From Microvelia longipes (lineage: Eukaryota; Arthropoda; Insecta; Hemiptera; Veliidae), in contig JACMZG010001914.1 of assembly GCA_018340805.1 (NCBI GenBank), positions 17,933,906 through 17,997,905 on the forward strand: a stretch of 64,000 nt of DNA, in the 5' to 3' direction. This document shows positions 13,401 through 29,200 of this stretch, in pieces. The position numbers and the translations under genes are program-made. The notes under the pieces are model-generated. The model worked only from the letters and a program-made list of their open reading frames with translations. It had not been told where the DNA came from and made no database searches. The stretch's first letter is position 1, and every line of letters starts with the position of its first letter.

Positions 13401-16400
13401 CACAACGCATCTTAGTTACTCAATAACAAGTCACATAATTAAGTCACATTCGCCGATGAATTCTTAGAACGATCGTCAGTAAAGATGGAACACTTTGCCT
13501 TACAAAAATTTTTATTTAACAAGTCTAAAGAGGGCAAAAGGTAAGGGAGGCCAAAGGAAGGAACGTTTTACCTAAAATTGTCCTCTCTATAAGTAAAGAG
13601 ATAAAATAAGTTTTCTTGGTGGTATTGAGTTCCCCGTTGAACGTAAGATGCCTTATCCATTAAGGGTAATGGATAAGGTCTTACATCTAGAGTAACTGAA
13701 TTATCATCTGCATTCTATCGTTCGAACATCCAGCTCTATAATTTCGCCAATAATAGAATACATTTTACAACTGTAGAACCACAACTGTTTACATTCTTTA
13801 AATAATGATGTACATCTAAAAATAGTCTATATAATATGAAAATAAAGTTGTTAATATTGTCGCGTAGGGTTCGGAATGCGTTGCCTTCCCAAATCCAGTG
13901 AGATAATTTTGTTGAGAAGTTTATTTATAGATCCATCGTGCCCACCCCTCGCTATCTCCTGTACTACAGACTCCCTCTCATTCAACGATTTTTAAAATTG
14001 TCATCAAATCATTTTTCTTCCGTGATCCTACACCGTCCATTCTGAATTCATATCCTAAAGTTTCCTGTACATCGAATCCATCCAATCTATGGAAAACACA
14101 CCTTAGAGCGTTTAAACTTCTCAATAATGGATCTTAAGCCATGTTTGCTACTTTCACAAAAATATTTTATGATAAAAATAACTACCAATCAATAAACAAA
14201 GCTTTTCTATTAATATAGGCTTAAAAATTATGATATAAGAATAGGTACTAAAACAATTATACTCGTATACAAGAAATGTGCACATTCATTCATACAAATA
14301 TCTAGAGAACTGTGCTACAGATGCGATGCCTCCTTTGTACAAAGAAAACTTCAAAACGCTTTTTAAATCAACCACCATTGATTTAAAAAGTTACGTCGGT
14401 TACCGATGAGACTTAAAACGTAAACACTCAGACCTATGAGCATTCTAAGTTTAAAATTCAGTCAAGATCGATCGATTAGATTCTGAGCTATAAGTACTCA
14501 AATTTTATTTCTTTACTCTAACCCCAAGATCTCGATTACTCATAAAGTATATTCATTCAGATCATGAATAGTCTAATTTTAAAATATATTCAAGATCCAT
14601 CAATTAGGTTCTGAGCATTTGAAACTTATTTTTTACACTAGTCCCATATTGTTATTTGTAAACAAACGAATTTTGATGAGACATAAAAAGTGTTCATTAT
14701 GAGTCGTCTAAGTGTAGAGTTTAGTCAAGATCCATCGATTAGATTCCGATTTGTAAGCATGCAATATTTTGAGTTGCACTAAACCTATATTATTTTACGG
14801 ATACATAAATTTATGGCCGATTTTAAGACCAAAAAATAGTTCACACGTAGTTATTTTAGCCCGGATTAAGATCTGATACTCCTACATCTATATTATTTTG
14901 AAAATCACAAATGAACTTTTTAATTCAATAATTATGAACTTTAAACTTAAGACGATACCATGACTTGATACTTCAGAGGACAATTTAATTCTATCGAGCC
15001 TACATAGTAAACGCGACAAGAAGAGCCAGCCAAAAATAAAAGAACTAAGGACAAATTAAATCTCTAGTAATATTATTTTTCTTTATTGAGAGTTTAGTTT
15101 TCTCTTAAAAACTTCTACTCGAATTATGATATCATTCAAACATTATTTTTCCCTTTCACGACGTTTCTACAATTTATTACTTCCTCGTATAACGCTTATA
15201 CCAAAGTCATAAATATCCTATCATATTAAACTTTTAAATTCTTTGTACATAAATATTTTTATGTAGAAAATCCTATTAGGTTTTTTTTATTAAGAAACAT
15301 GGCATTTACCTTGACTTAGACACTATATACATTACATTCTTAAATGATGCCAAATTCTATTTAATTTTGAAGCGGGGACGGACAACGGTGCTAAATATTT
15401 TCGCGACAGTCTGCTTACCCATTCAGTTTCATTTATTTAACTTTTATACTATTTTACTATACTTTTTATATTTTTACTACTGTTATTACTTTTTACTATT
15501 ATTATACTATTTTAAAAAAGTTAATAACGTTTCATTTTATCAAATCCATTGAAGAAAATCTCATCACTACTTTTATTGCTTTAATGAAAGAAACGATCAA
15601 CAGGTTGTTTATTATTTCTTTGTTAAAGCAATAACACAAATTAGTTGATTGTTTTGTTGGCAGTCGATGTTTTACAAAGAATAAAGTACAGAAGCTATAA
15701 AAACAAAAGGAAAGACACACATAGTGTGTGGCATTGAGCCAGACTCAAGTCGAAATATATATGACGGATAGATATTTAGATAGTTTAATCTGTATTATAA
15801 TCTGGTAATTAACTTTCTTTGTTGTTTTAACACAAAAAAGTATTTTTTTAAGTTTTTTAACTCGTCAGATCTTTTATTTAGTGTTAGTTTTGTATTTTTT
15901 TAAATCAAAGAAACTTTTAATATTGCCAGCGTTAATGTTGCACTTGTCCAGAACCGTTAATAACTTATTTTATTTTTTATCGATTTCTTTTAGATGAAAT
16001 TACAACTAATTTTTTAAACAAGAGAACCACGGCAAGTTAGTAGTTAATAAATCAAAAGGCAGATAATGGAATAAATAAATAATATCTTTGAATCGAGGAT
16101 CAGATATCGAATATTTTTAATCACCCCAATGTGTGGAGTAGGAATGAAAATACAGATATATACAGTAAAATTCTACAAATCTACACGAAGTTTTGTGTAG
16201 ATAACGACTACATTTTTTGGGTTATATGTTTTATAAAATCAAAATAGATTCGTTGAAAAAAATCAGCGAGTATATAAAATATAAAAAATCGGGTATGGGG
16301 TACCTTGGAACTTTTCCTCATCACATCGGATTCGCTACGTTCATACTCCCTGTATGGACGTAGTGCTCGGACTTCGTAACTCCCGACTCGCTTCGCTCGT

Positions 16401-19400
16401 CCTTAGAATATACAATTCGCCAAATTTACACTGCAAAACGTCTTTAGACTCGCTTCGCTCGTCCTCAGATGGTAAAAACATCCGTTTCATTATCAGCGGT
16501 CATCCATACAGAACTGACCACCCTCAATGCTGCTTAACTTTTATGCTCCAACAAAAACCATAGATATCACAATATAATTGTGCGATATAATTAATACGAT
16601 ATACTTGTCGAATTAAAATGAAACATAGTGTACTTATGTATTACGTAAAGGTTTATACTTGAACCGAATTTCAACTCGATTTCAACACAATAATTTTCCT
16701 GTATACCTACAAAAATGAGGAAAAGTAAAAACAATATAAAGAAGCGTTAAAAATCTTTGTTTTATATTACTTTTTTAAGTAATGCTCTGTAATGAATCCT
16801 AGTGCAGGCATTTGGATATAATCTACAGAAGTGCCGTGGCTTTACTATAAGTTTCTAAAGCTTTAACTAGAAACAGCACGTGCCCTACTCCCAGACTAAG
16901 CATTCCTGATCTTGAAACTATAAGGAAGAAACATATATTTACCGAAGCTACTAGTGAGGATCCTAAATTTTGCCTAAACCTAGGTTCATTTAGGGTTAGG
17001 GGTCTTTTACGAGTACCTGACATCGCACAGGCTTGAAACCACCGGCTTAAAAACCCTTTTGAATGGCAGGTAAAAGAATTTTCATCATATGAAAGTCCTA
17101 GAGGCCCCGTCTTGGATCAAACCCGGACTGTCTGTGTGGCAGGCAGCCCTTAGAACTGAGCTCATTATTAAGTAAAAGATTCGAACGCTTGTGAGTCTTA
17201 CTTCTTTTATCTATACGTTTACGTGTCGGTGTCATTCAACCCAGTTTCATATAACTTCACGAACTTTAAACTAAATTAAGCTGTAACTCTAATATTCAAG
17301 AAATGTTTATTTTCGTAACTCAGTCACAAAATAATACCAGAAACTATTTTGCTTTATTAAAAGTAGACGACTTTGTAGTTCGATGCAACCATTGAAGACT
17401 ATGATTGTTTTATCTATAATAGGATTAATGTACGAACATCAATCTACTTTCTATATTGAGCAATAAATTGAATTCTTTAACAACCAAATTATAAATAATA
17501 TTACTAACTTATACTTACAGTAACTTAAACAAACTGACTTAAAAAGAATTCAACAATCTACTTATAGCACTCTACCTAACTACTAACTTAAAACTAAACT
17601 TAGCGCCAATTCGTACCAGTGGTTTTGATACAATTAAAATTATCTTGCAAAGTATACTATACAAAATTAACACCAAAAAAACTGTATGGTATGCATTATG
17701 CACGAACAAGAGACTTTAGCACATTTATTACTTAGATGTCCAAGGTATGCTTTGATTAGGAATGAACATTTACCTGCACAACTTATGACTCCTGAATGGG
17801 CAGATAATACTATTGTGGCATCAATAATGAGTATATCTGAGAAAAAAATAAGCTTTAAAATTTTTTTTACTTTTTATTAACAAGCTAAAGATAAGAGCTT
17901 TTCATTTAAACGAGTAACAACTATATATTTGTTTATTCTAAGTTTAATTTTTAAAATTTCACTATGTTTATAAATATTTCCTTTATTAATTTCTTAATTT
18001 CATTATTAAAATTTATGTTCTTATTTTCCCATTCAACGAGAGTATTATTATTATTTTAAGTATTATGTTGTGCCACCGCCATGTAGAATTTTTACTGTAT
18101 TTCTATTTATATTATGCAATCTAATTTGCATAAGCTATGTAAAGCTTAGAAACAAATAAATATATTTGTATTAAGCAATAACTATTTTCAAAGTATGCAC
18201 GTCGTATGTGCTTAAGTGTTGTCACAACCACGCTTTGACTGTCACAAAATTTAACTTGGCTATAACTATCTTTTATACAAATTATAAAAGATACTGAAAG
18301 ATATAAAAATATTAAAAATAACAGAAAACCTTACAAAAATAATTCAATAACACAATCTAAGCATCTTTTGGCAGTCAAACCACTTATTTCTTTGTCAATG
18401 AAACTCTTTAATGAACTAGGCTATATTTCGAGTCTTTTTCTTCTCTTCAAATCTCACGAGTAGATGAAAATAGGTAAGGTTATGGCTCAATTATTTTCTA
18501 AGGTTTGTTATAAAACAGTGTATATTTTTAAAGTAAAATGTTTCATTTTTTGACAACATATCAAGAAAGTCAACGATAAAAAGGTGTCTTCAAGTTGAGT
18601 TTAGTCGAATGTATATTTTAATAGTTTTGAGACGGGTCTGACAATTGGACGGCTGTTGTTCAATTTTAGTTTTGTTTTGTCATTTTGTAACTCACATGTA
18701 TTGTGTACTACTATCCAATTACACAAAGAATTCGTTTGTACAATTTCAGGGAATAGGCTTCTAAATTTACAGGCTGCAAACGGCTTGACTTTTAATGAAA
18801 ATCTACCGGTTGGTTGGATTTATCGTAGGTCTGTGGTTAGAAAAGAGAGAAAAGAAAAAATCGGGTACAGGATACCTCGGAACTTTTCCTCATTACATCG
18901 GATTTGCTACGCTCATTCTCCCTGCTTCGGACTCACTTCGATCGTCCTCAGAATATACACTTCACCAAATATTTACTGCAACATGTCTTCGGACTCGTTT
19001 CGCTCGTCCTTAGATAGTAAATACTTCCGTTTCATTCTCAACGGTCACCCATACAGCACTGACCACGCTCAATGCAACTTAAGTTTTATGATCTAACAAA
19101 AATCATAGATAAGTATATCGACGAGCGAAACGAGTCCGAAGACATGTTGCAGTAAATATTTGGTGAAGTGTATATTCTGAGGACGATCGAAGTGAGTCCG
19201 AAGCAGGGAGAATGAGCGTAGCAAATCCGATGTAATGAGGAAAAGTTCCGAGGTATCCTGTACCCGATTTTTTCTTTTCTCTCTTTTCTAACCACAGACC
19301 TACGATAAATCCAACCAACCGGTAGATTTTCATTAAAAGTCAAGCCGTTTGCAGCCTGTAAATTTAGAAGCCTATTCCCTGAAATTGTACAAACGAATTC

Positions 19401-22400
19401 TTTGTGTAATTGGATAGTAGTACACAATACATGTGAGTTACAAAATGACAAAACAAAACTAAAATTGAACAACAGCCGTCCAATTGTCAGACCCGTCTCA
19501 AAACTATTAAAATATATATTCGACTAAACTCAACTTGAAGACACCTTTTTATTAGCTTTTATTACCTTTTAAGCTTAGTTTCAATACGATAAGTATATCG
19601 TATTGAAACTAAGCTTAGTGTATTTATTGATTATGTAAAAATATACATTTTTACCAAATTTTAACTCAATTGGACCATTTTCTAATTTTTTTACAATTTT
19701 TTAAAAAAACGTACACAAGTCATTCAATAAAAATTGAACTAGTGCTGATAATGAGATGAAACATTAGTCTTCTTCTTCTTCTTCTTCTTTCACTTTTTTG
19801 TCTTATAAATTAATATGTCAGACAATACTAACGGTTTTTGACTATCTTTATTAGTTATATTTTTGGACCTCTTCTTTTTTTTTTTAAATTACACAGAATA
19901 CATTAAAAAGACAAAAAAACCCCAATATGTATTCAATTACATTATCTTACAATTTAAAAAGGTGTAGGTAAACGTTTTAAAGATAATAATAATTATATTT
20001 AAACAGATAAGGTTAAGCATGAAAATAAGTTACAAATAAAAGATGTGTAGCTTAAGGTTTTTGATGGTAATAATAATTATATGTTGTAAGCAGATAAAGT
20101 TAAATATGAAGATGTAGATAATAATAAAAACTAACTTTTATTTTCTAACTGTTTATTAATAACTTGAGTTTATGAGGAACCAACTTTGTTTACTAACTTT
20201 GATTACAATCTTTGGTTAAATTTTAAGTGTAAAATATAAAATGTTATATTAAAATAATAATTTTAGCATAAATTAAGTTGAAAAAAAAAAAAAAATCAAA
20301 AATTAAATTGCAATTAAAGAAAATTAAAACAAAATTGAAGAAAATGTTGAACATTACAAATATTGTAATAATTCTAAAAAATGCTAAATTGAGTTCATAA
20401 AATATCACAAATGTACATTTTACTTGTGGATATTTATATGATATATATTTTTATTGTGGATATCAATTTATAAGTTGTATATATTCTATTAACATTATGT
20501 TACATAATATAAAACAACATCATATCATACATGTTTACTATTATTATACATATTTATCATGTTTGTATATATTATACATTATTTTGTATCAACATTTTAC
20601 ATACTTACAGACATGTTTGTATACATTATAAATTATGTTATATTAACATTGCATTACAATATATGATTTAACATTATATTTTACATGTTTGTATATCTAC
20701 TATTATTTTACATACCTATGCGCATGTTTATGTATCTATCATTATTATACATATATACAAACATATACACGCACGCATGCACATGCACACGCATATACAC
20801 ACACACACATATATCTACCCACACACGCACACACACACATGCTTGTCTATTTTATACATTAAATCATGTTAACATAACATTACATTATACAATCAACATT
20901 ATATTATATATGCTTATAAATTTACTATTATACATATTTATATACATGTTTGTATATATTATACATTGCATTACATTGTATTATGCAAATCAACATTATA
21001 TTATAAATGCTCATATATTATATATTCATTATTATTTATTTATAAACAATTTAAATAATAAATTATATACTAAAGTAAATATTTGTGGTAATATTATCTG
21101 TAGGTAACATTTGTTTTATCATTTTTATGTATCTTATGTTTAATTTATCACAATTAGTTCCTTAAAAAAGTTATATTTTATAGGTTATATATTGAAATTT
21201 TTAACAATTGCACATAGGTCCAAAAGAAAATTAACATTTCTATAGTTTCTGGTAATGGTACTTAAAATTTCAGTAGGATTGACTAGGTTGTACTTAGTAT
21301 TAAAATTATTTCTCTCTAGCTTATTACTAGGACATCTAGTTAGAATATGAAGCATATCCTGTACTTCCTCCATGTTGCATCTATCACAATTTTTTTCACT
21401 TAACTTGAGCATGTGTTTGTTTCTATTGATGTTTCCGTGTCCAGAAAATATTCTGTTAATTGTAACAATGTCTTCTTATACATAGTCACATGCGTCCCAA
21501 ATCTCAATCTGATCGCATCATTTTTCCGCTTTTTATGATTTTTCGTAATTTTTGCTGATTCATTATTGCGGGTTAATGACGTCAAAGAAATTTTTTTCCG
21601 AATAGCACAACTACAGCTTTTGACTAATTTTTTTACATAATTTCAACTCTCTAGCATAAATACACTAGAAGCTAAGATAATAACTGACACACACTCTCTC
21701 ACACACTCTTTCTCACACACACACACTATCTCTCTCTCACACACACACACGTAAAGACAGACAACTTTGTCTGTCTGCATGACCTCCTGAAAACCACTCA
21801 GGAGGCCTTAAAACGCCTTTTTAAGGCGCTTTTTAACCGTTTCATCCCGGTTTGGGATTTTTTTTTCAAACACAATACTTTTCCTATACCTGCGGTATAA
21901 ATGAGGTAAGACAAACCCCGGCTTGTAACGTGTTATGTGGGAAGGTTATTTAATATTGTTGTCACCAAAGATCCACAGAAAGGGAGAGAAATAATAGTGG
22001 GCATTGCCAATTTTAAAAGCATACTTTTTTTATAAACAACAGAATAATTATGCGCATTTCCTTTGAAAAATACAGAATAATTCTGGCGCGGTGGTCCCCA
22101 TGTCGGGCGAATATCCTTTGGATGCGTGTTTCTGTGCTTAACAACAAACTTGGTTGGAATGGTATAGTTCTTTCCATTACATAAGTTTACAACTACTAAA
22201 TAAATAATTCCGGCGCGGTGGTCCGCTGTCGGGCGAATTTCATTTAGAATGCGTCTTGCCATGCTTATCAACCTATTTCTTGCTTTAGGTTCCGGTTTCA
22301 TGCTTTAGAACCTAAGCAGTTACTCAGTTGTCAACCAATGCTCATAACTCATTTTGTCTGTATTTTTCAAAGAAAATTCGCCCCACATGCGGACCACCGT

Positions 22401-23198
22401 ACCAGAATTATTGTGTTGTAAACTTACATTAAGTAAAAAAAAAGTATCGTCCATACCAGCATTGTTGTTGAGCACGGAAACACGCATACCAAAGGAAATT
22501 CGCCCGACATGCGGACCACCGCGCCAGAATTATTTTATAAGTGATAAACTTTTTTTTGCGAAAAAAAAAAAAAAACAATATAATAATATCATCCTAACCA
22601 GGTTGAACCCAGGTACCTTGAGTTGAGTGCTGGATCGACTCCGGACCACTGCCATTCAAACTCACAGGCCCAAAAACATGTAAAACGATCCCACTTGAAA
22701 TGTGTTATTTAGGGTTCAAAAGTTAACTTTTCTGGTATTGACCACCAGTTTTTCAATTGTTTGGTCACTTTGAGTGGCTGTATCGACTTCGAACCGAATT
22801 TATACGATTCGGCACCCAAAAATACATAGAAAACGACACCCTACTCGAAATATATTTTTTTATCGACATAAATTGGTTTCCGGTATTTACAATGGTTTTC
22901 GACTTTTTGGTGACTTAGAGTGGTTTTTATTGACTTCGAACCGGTTCATTTGTTAAGCGCTCACAAAAACATTTCGCGGCGGAAATATTCAACCGGGTTA
23001 ATGATGTTACAAAAACCTGGTTTTCAATAGGGTTCGTGTCCTCCCGAAGGTTGATTTTTGTACCTTTTTGTACCGAGTTTAGTTAAAAAATATTAATCCG
23101 TTCGAAAGATAGAGTGTTTACAAATACTTTACAAAAGTGTCTAGAAATACATATATAAACACACACACACACACACACATATATATTTATTATTATAT

Positions 23199-23240
<42 letters not shown>

Positions 23241-26200
23241 ATAATATATTTATATATAATATATATATATATATATATTAAATAGTATCGATAAACGTAT
23301 TTTTTTCGTCATTAGGGACCTCTGAAACGTTTTTTTTTCGTGGTCCGAGATTCGACTTTCGCCATGACGTCTATCCCATTAGCCAATTTTATTCCGAAAG
23401 GAAATTCGATAAAAATGAGTCACGAAGTGCTTGATATATGAGTAACTGCTTAATTTATAAGCTTAAGCCGAAAACGTTAAGCAAGAAATGGATTGATAAG
23501 CACCGAAACACACATTCCAAAGGAACTTCGCCCAGCATGCGGACCATCGCGCCAGAATTTTTAAAGTTTACTTAGTACTTTAACTTTAGTACTTATAGTT
23601 AGTACTTTTCGTTTACTAAGATTTTTATATAAATAATTCAAAGAAAGATTTTTTTAACATAAAAATGTATCTCAACTTTAATTGTACACATAAATGTATA
23701 TTTGTTTTTCACATTATCATTTATTTGCTTTGTCACTTTTATGAATATAATTTAAAATATTGATTTTTATATTAGTTCTGCATTATTTTACTTATACATT
23801 TTTGAATTACATAGAAGAACTAAAAAGTAAAAAATCAAACGTTGAAATTGAGCAAGAAATAAAAAATTATACGCTCAATTTTCATTTGTGTTTCCTTTTA
23901 TATTTTACAATTTTTAGTCACCTTAAAAACTTTAAATTTTTATACCAGATTTTTTTTTATAATTTATGTATTTCTTTTTTCTTTTGCGAATTTTGTTTAA
24001 TGTGTTTTTACATTGCTTCTATTTATTTCATTTAGTGTGGAATAAGCTGATTTACTTTTAAACTTTGAAGTTTACACAAATCTACACTAATATGAAATTA
24101 AAAATCTAATAAAATATAACATCTCTAATATAAAATTAAAAGTTATAAAGCTAATCCCAGTATTCTGAATTCACTGTATTATGTTCTAAAGAGAGATCAT
24201 CCTACAAAATTAGGAGGGGGGGAATCGACTTTGTTTATATCCTCTTGATCCCAAAAAAATATATTATATACCAGGAACCATTGCAATAATAAAATTTTAT
24301 TATTTTTTTTCCTTATTGGTAATTCTGATTAGAACTTAGACCTAAAAAGGATTGTAATACTTTCTTATTGTAACGCTTTGCTACATTATATTGTAGCAAA
24401 TAAGGATTATAATAATAATTATTAAGGATATAATAAATTTGCAAAGTAATGAAAGAGTTTAAAATATATCAGGTACTTAATTAACTATGGAATGAATACA
24501 TGACAATCTGTAATTTTCAAAATTGGTCGCGGAAGCCTTATTTTATTTTCTTTGCTAATCTTTCTTTTACACAATTTCCTAAAAATGTAATTTTTTACAA
24601 TTTATTTCACATCTATAGATCATTTAAACAGAATCGGGATTATTTTATATTTTTATTTCTAATTTTTATTAATATATTAAACATATCCTAAATTTGGGAT
24701 AAAGTGTTGTTTTATTTGTGAATGGCCAACACATTCAAAAATCTATAGTAATTGATCTTTAAAGAATGTGACAATGGAAAAAGCGATGAAAAAAGATACG
24801 CATTGTTTTTGTTTAATTATACTGTTTAAAAGTAAAGAGTAATGACTTGAACTAATTTGTTGTCTTGTTTTTTTTAAATGAGCACACAAACCCCACCTGT
24901 GGAACTTGATTATGTTCTTAACAGATATATTTGAAATTTAAAACCACTTGTTGTTTTTGTTTAATAAATTTAATTCGTTTTCTTTGAAAATAAGAACTTT
25001 GAAATATGTCTAGAAATAACATCCTATTGGTTAATTGTTAACAGACGTATAGTTGTAGTCAATACACACGTAAATAATAAGCCTTGGAAAATTTAACACC
25101 AAATTTCTCTTTCTCAGAGGTAGGGTAATATGGAGACGGAATGATATGGAGGAGAGAGCATTTGGACTTTACGTCGGTATGTACCCAAAGCTCTCTCCTC
25201 CATGTGGCAAATTGCTCTTTAAAGAGTTATAAAGACTTCACTATATTGCTAAATTATGTAAAATAGTAAAGACATCTTTACCATTTAACTGGACAGTCCA
25301 GGGTATATTTTTATAAACGGGTTTCATAAGTATTACGGGTGACGTTGTATTAATGTTGCTTTTCTTTGTTTTTGCAAAATAATAAATTTTTATTTTCATA
25401 AAGCGGGTGATTTCCAAAAATGTTAAAAATATTTTACGTTATAAAATGATAATATAAAGTTTGAAAACTTGTATATATTTATTCTTAAAACAGCAATTAT
25501 TATAATTAAATAGTATAAATGTGTGTATATTTTAAACCTTTTAGAAAAATAAAAATGCGACTTCGACCTTTCTTAAATTGATTTAAGTTCGGTAAACTCT
25601 CGAAAACTGATAAACGGAAAGGATAGGGATGCCCAAATTAGGAATTTCCGATCTTTAATCCCAAATATTTTTATAGAATAATATAAGGAAATTAATTTCG
25701 ATAAAGGCACTTCATGGGAAGTTTATAAATACAATTTCAACTAACGCGAATCTATATCGAAGCATATTTCGATATTATATTTGTATATTCTGTCTATAAA
25801 ACAGTTTTACTTTTCTTATTTTGTTTGTAGGATTGGTATTTCGAATCCACTTTTAATTACTTTGACTTTGTTAGTTTCAAAATGTAACTACAAATTGTTT
25901 TTATAGAAATGAATTGCTATGTGTATAGTAGTGAATTATAGTCATTTACATTACCTGAATTTGTATTTATAAAAGGGACGTTGTAATTGGACCAACTTGT
26001 AATAATAGAGACTAATATCAATATTATTAAATATTTTAAGTACCTCATAAAGTGCCGTTTTTCTTGGTTACTTATTTATGTCAGTTTAAGTATTAAAGTG
26101 AAAGTGTATTAGTGATGGATAGATAAAATAAGGATATAAATTGTTCTATAAAGATTTAGGTCTCCGGTGGTTACCGCGTCAATAATGACTAATCTGAATC

Positions 26201-29200
26201 CAAATGTTGACGCGGTCAATAGAAGACATAAATCTCACGACAATAACCGCAAAAGCTTATTCATTATCAATTGATATAAAATGATGATTTAAGGATAAAA
26301 GCAAAATAAAATAAATATGTACTCACTTTAATTTTGCCATCATCAGCTCCGCTTATCAGTTTATCTTGTACATAAGTCAACGCCACGACATCATTTTTAT
26401 GTCGGTCAGGACCTTCCGGTACCGTTTTTATTATTTTTATACCAGAATCCACCTGGAGTTTAGCTAGTCTTGCAGCTCTGTACGCCATTTCTAAAGATAA
26501 AGAAACAAAATCGACAAAATTTAAGTCAGTTATAAATCCCGAATGTTTAAACTTTAGAGCGTTTGATATCGGATTTTATGTTGAAATATTTAGGGCCTAT
26601 GATGGAATCTGACAGAGGGATTTGGACGCGATGAGACACTAATATGCGACTGAGACCCCGCACTATAACTCCGTCCACTCCAGGCTATTTTGGTTTTCTA
26701 GAAAAACTAGATTTATTTAATTAAGCTTAATATTTTTAGAGAGAAGGGGGAGTCGGTCTTCTTCACTTCTCTATTTTTAGGGAAAAATAATTTTTTCGTA
26801 ACACGGAGGTCACATTTTTAAACCCCCAAAAAATATCTGTAACGCATTATTAATTAAGAAAATTATTTCCCTCACTATTCTTACGTTCCAATAGAGTTTT
26901 CCTGGCTTGGTCCGATATGGCTTTGAAAAAGTTTAATATCTTATAAAAGTATATTGATAAAATCTTATAAATTTGATTTTTATTGGCTAATGAAACCAAA
27001 AAGAAAATCTGATATAGCAAGTCTGCTATGTAACGATTTCCGAGGAATGCGCAACCTTTTTGATGTTGAGTACACTAATTTAAGAATCATGATCGGGTAT
27101 TTCAAGATAATAAATTTCAGCACCCAATCATTTTTTGTAAGTTTATGATTTTTGGGGTTAATGTGTCACATAGGTATAAACAATTGATTGTAAAAATAAA
27201 ATAATAGAAAAGATAATAAAAAATTAATAAATAAAAAGATTGAAATATGCTTTGCTCGCTGGGTGATATTCTAATTCATATTTTTGAGAGCTCTCTTCGC
27301 TAGCTTAAGGTCTATAAATTTAAATAATAATTTAAGCACAATAAATAAAATATTGCTTCATTTTTGCCGATACATTAACATTTAGTTTAGTAAATCCCCA
27401 TTCCTGTGGATGGACTCTATCCCTGACTTTTGTCAAGGGTTCTGAAACTAACCGCAGCACATTATTGTTACCAAAATTGGCAGTTTGACCTCCCTTGGAA
27501 AAAATCCTGTGGATGTCATGTCTATGGTTTTTGTTAGTTCTGTAGAACTTATGACGGACCTAAACTTTGGGAGATATATTCTAGAAGGAGCATAGCTATC
27601 TACAAATAATGACGTCCTGAAACTTAATTTTAGGCCTTAGGGGTTCTATGCAACCTCTTTGTGAAACCTCCTCCAAGACTGAGTAAGGTCATAATGAAGC
27701 AATTGTTTTGGGCTTCTATCACGTTTTTTACTTTCCTCGTTTTTACGTAGGTATATAGGAAAAGTACTGTGTTTGCAAAAAATGCGAACCGGGATGTCAT
27801 CGGAATTATCAGTTTAGATGTTTAGACTCCTGAGTGGTTTTCACAAAGTTTTTGTCTGTAGTGTGGTGTTGTATGGTTTGTAAAATGACTAAATCATTTG
27901 CTTTAAATGGTTAAAAAAGTAACCTTATACCCACAATACACAATCAAAATAGACAATGCTTTCCCTAACTCTAAAATAATTCCGCGCTCCAGTAGATGAT
28001 CATTAAAAGTAATAAAAATATATATTTTTTTTATAGTTATTTGAGTATTTTTGCAAGGATGGTACTTTGACTAAGACGGAAATTCGCTAAAATCAAAACT
28101 GTTAATAATTAAATTATACATTCTAGATATTTTAACTAATAAGTATAAAAATTATATAATTAAAGGAACTACGGTGACATTTATTTATAACCAAAAACTA
28201 GCCAAGAATCCCAAGCCTTTTCCAATATTTATTTTAGTAAATCGGTAGAAGTTTTACAGTTGTCAATGACATGTCAACTCGCATTCGACACAGCCAATAC
28301 TCGATTATGTCAAGTCATGCAAGTCTATTAATTAGTAAAGATTTTGCCTTTCGTCAAATAATTTAGACGGTTTGCCAAAAAAGGCAGAACACTTTCATGT
28401 CTTTTGGAACACATTAATACTATACATACAGAAATAATTATAGAATATAAGATTTTTTATTGTCACCTACAACAAGGGTATATTTAACAAAGGATCGGTA
28501 AATTTTACAGTGTGCGGCTAAAAAAACGAGACCGAAATTTTGGCTGGATTCATTTTTTATTACCTGAATTGTTGTTTATGGTATTTATAAGTGTGTATGA
28601 ATGTATATATATTATATATATATATATATTTATATATTTATTATATAATATATATATATAATTTCAATTCAGCACACTTATAAATCCTAACAACATTCAG
28701 GATAAAAGATCCAGCAAAATTTCGGTCTCGTTTTTTGGCCGATATATATATATTATATATATAATTATTATTATATTATATAATAATAATGTACTTCTTG
28801 GTAGCAGTAATGCGTGTGGAAAGGAGGTCATTATCTCTCACTATAATTTCAAATTAAGCACATTTAGACAAAAAAATTCTCGCCCTGCTTGCGAATATTT
28901 TACAATAAAGTAAAATATAAAATATATTTTTACAATAAATTGTACAATACATAGAGTTCCATTAACTCCTTTCCTCTCCCTCCTGACACATTCTTCTTGA
29001 CATTACAAGGGAAGAAGTATACATGGAAAATCAACCACTCAACTGCAATGATAAAATATAAATCCTTACGACATCTTTATACACTGACCCTAAAGATCGT
29101 CGAGTTTACAAGTTGCCCAAGACGCGGATGGAAAAAATTCTCTTTGGAAAAAAGCTTATCTAAAAACTTAATTATGTCATGGGTACTTAAAAATGTCAGC

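Noticed and set aside
18656..19472. Two mirrored open frames of 146 and 128 codons with the same protein
   Set aside because: They are the two arms of one inverted repeat and include the dispersed 5S-associated repeat. There is no protein domain, and the codon pattern is not coding-like.
20685..21107. 140-codon open frame
   Set aside because: Low-complexity AT/CA tract giving Leu/Tyr/Ile/His/Thr-rich translation without motifs.
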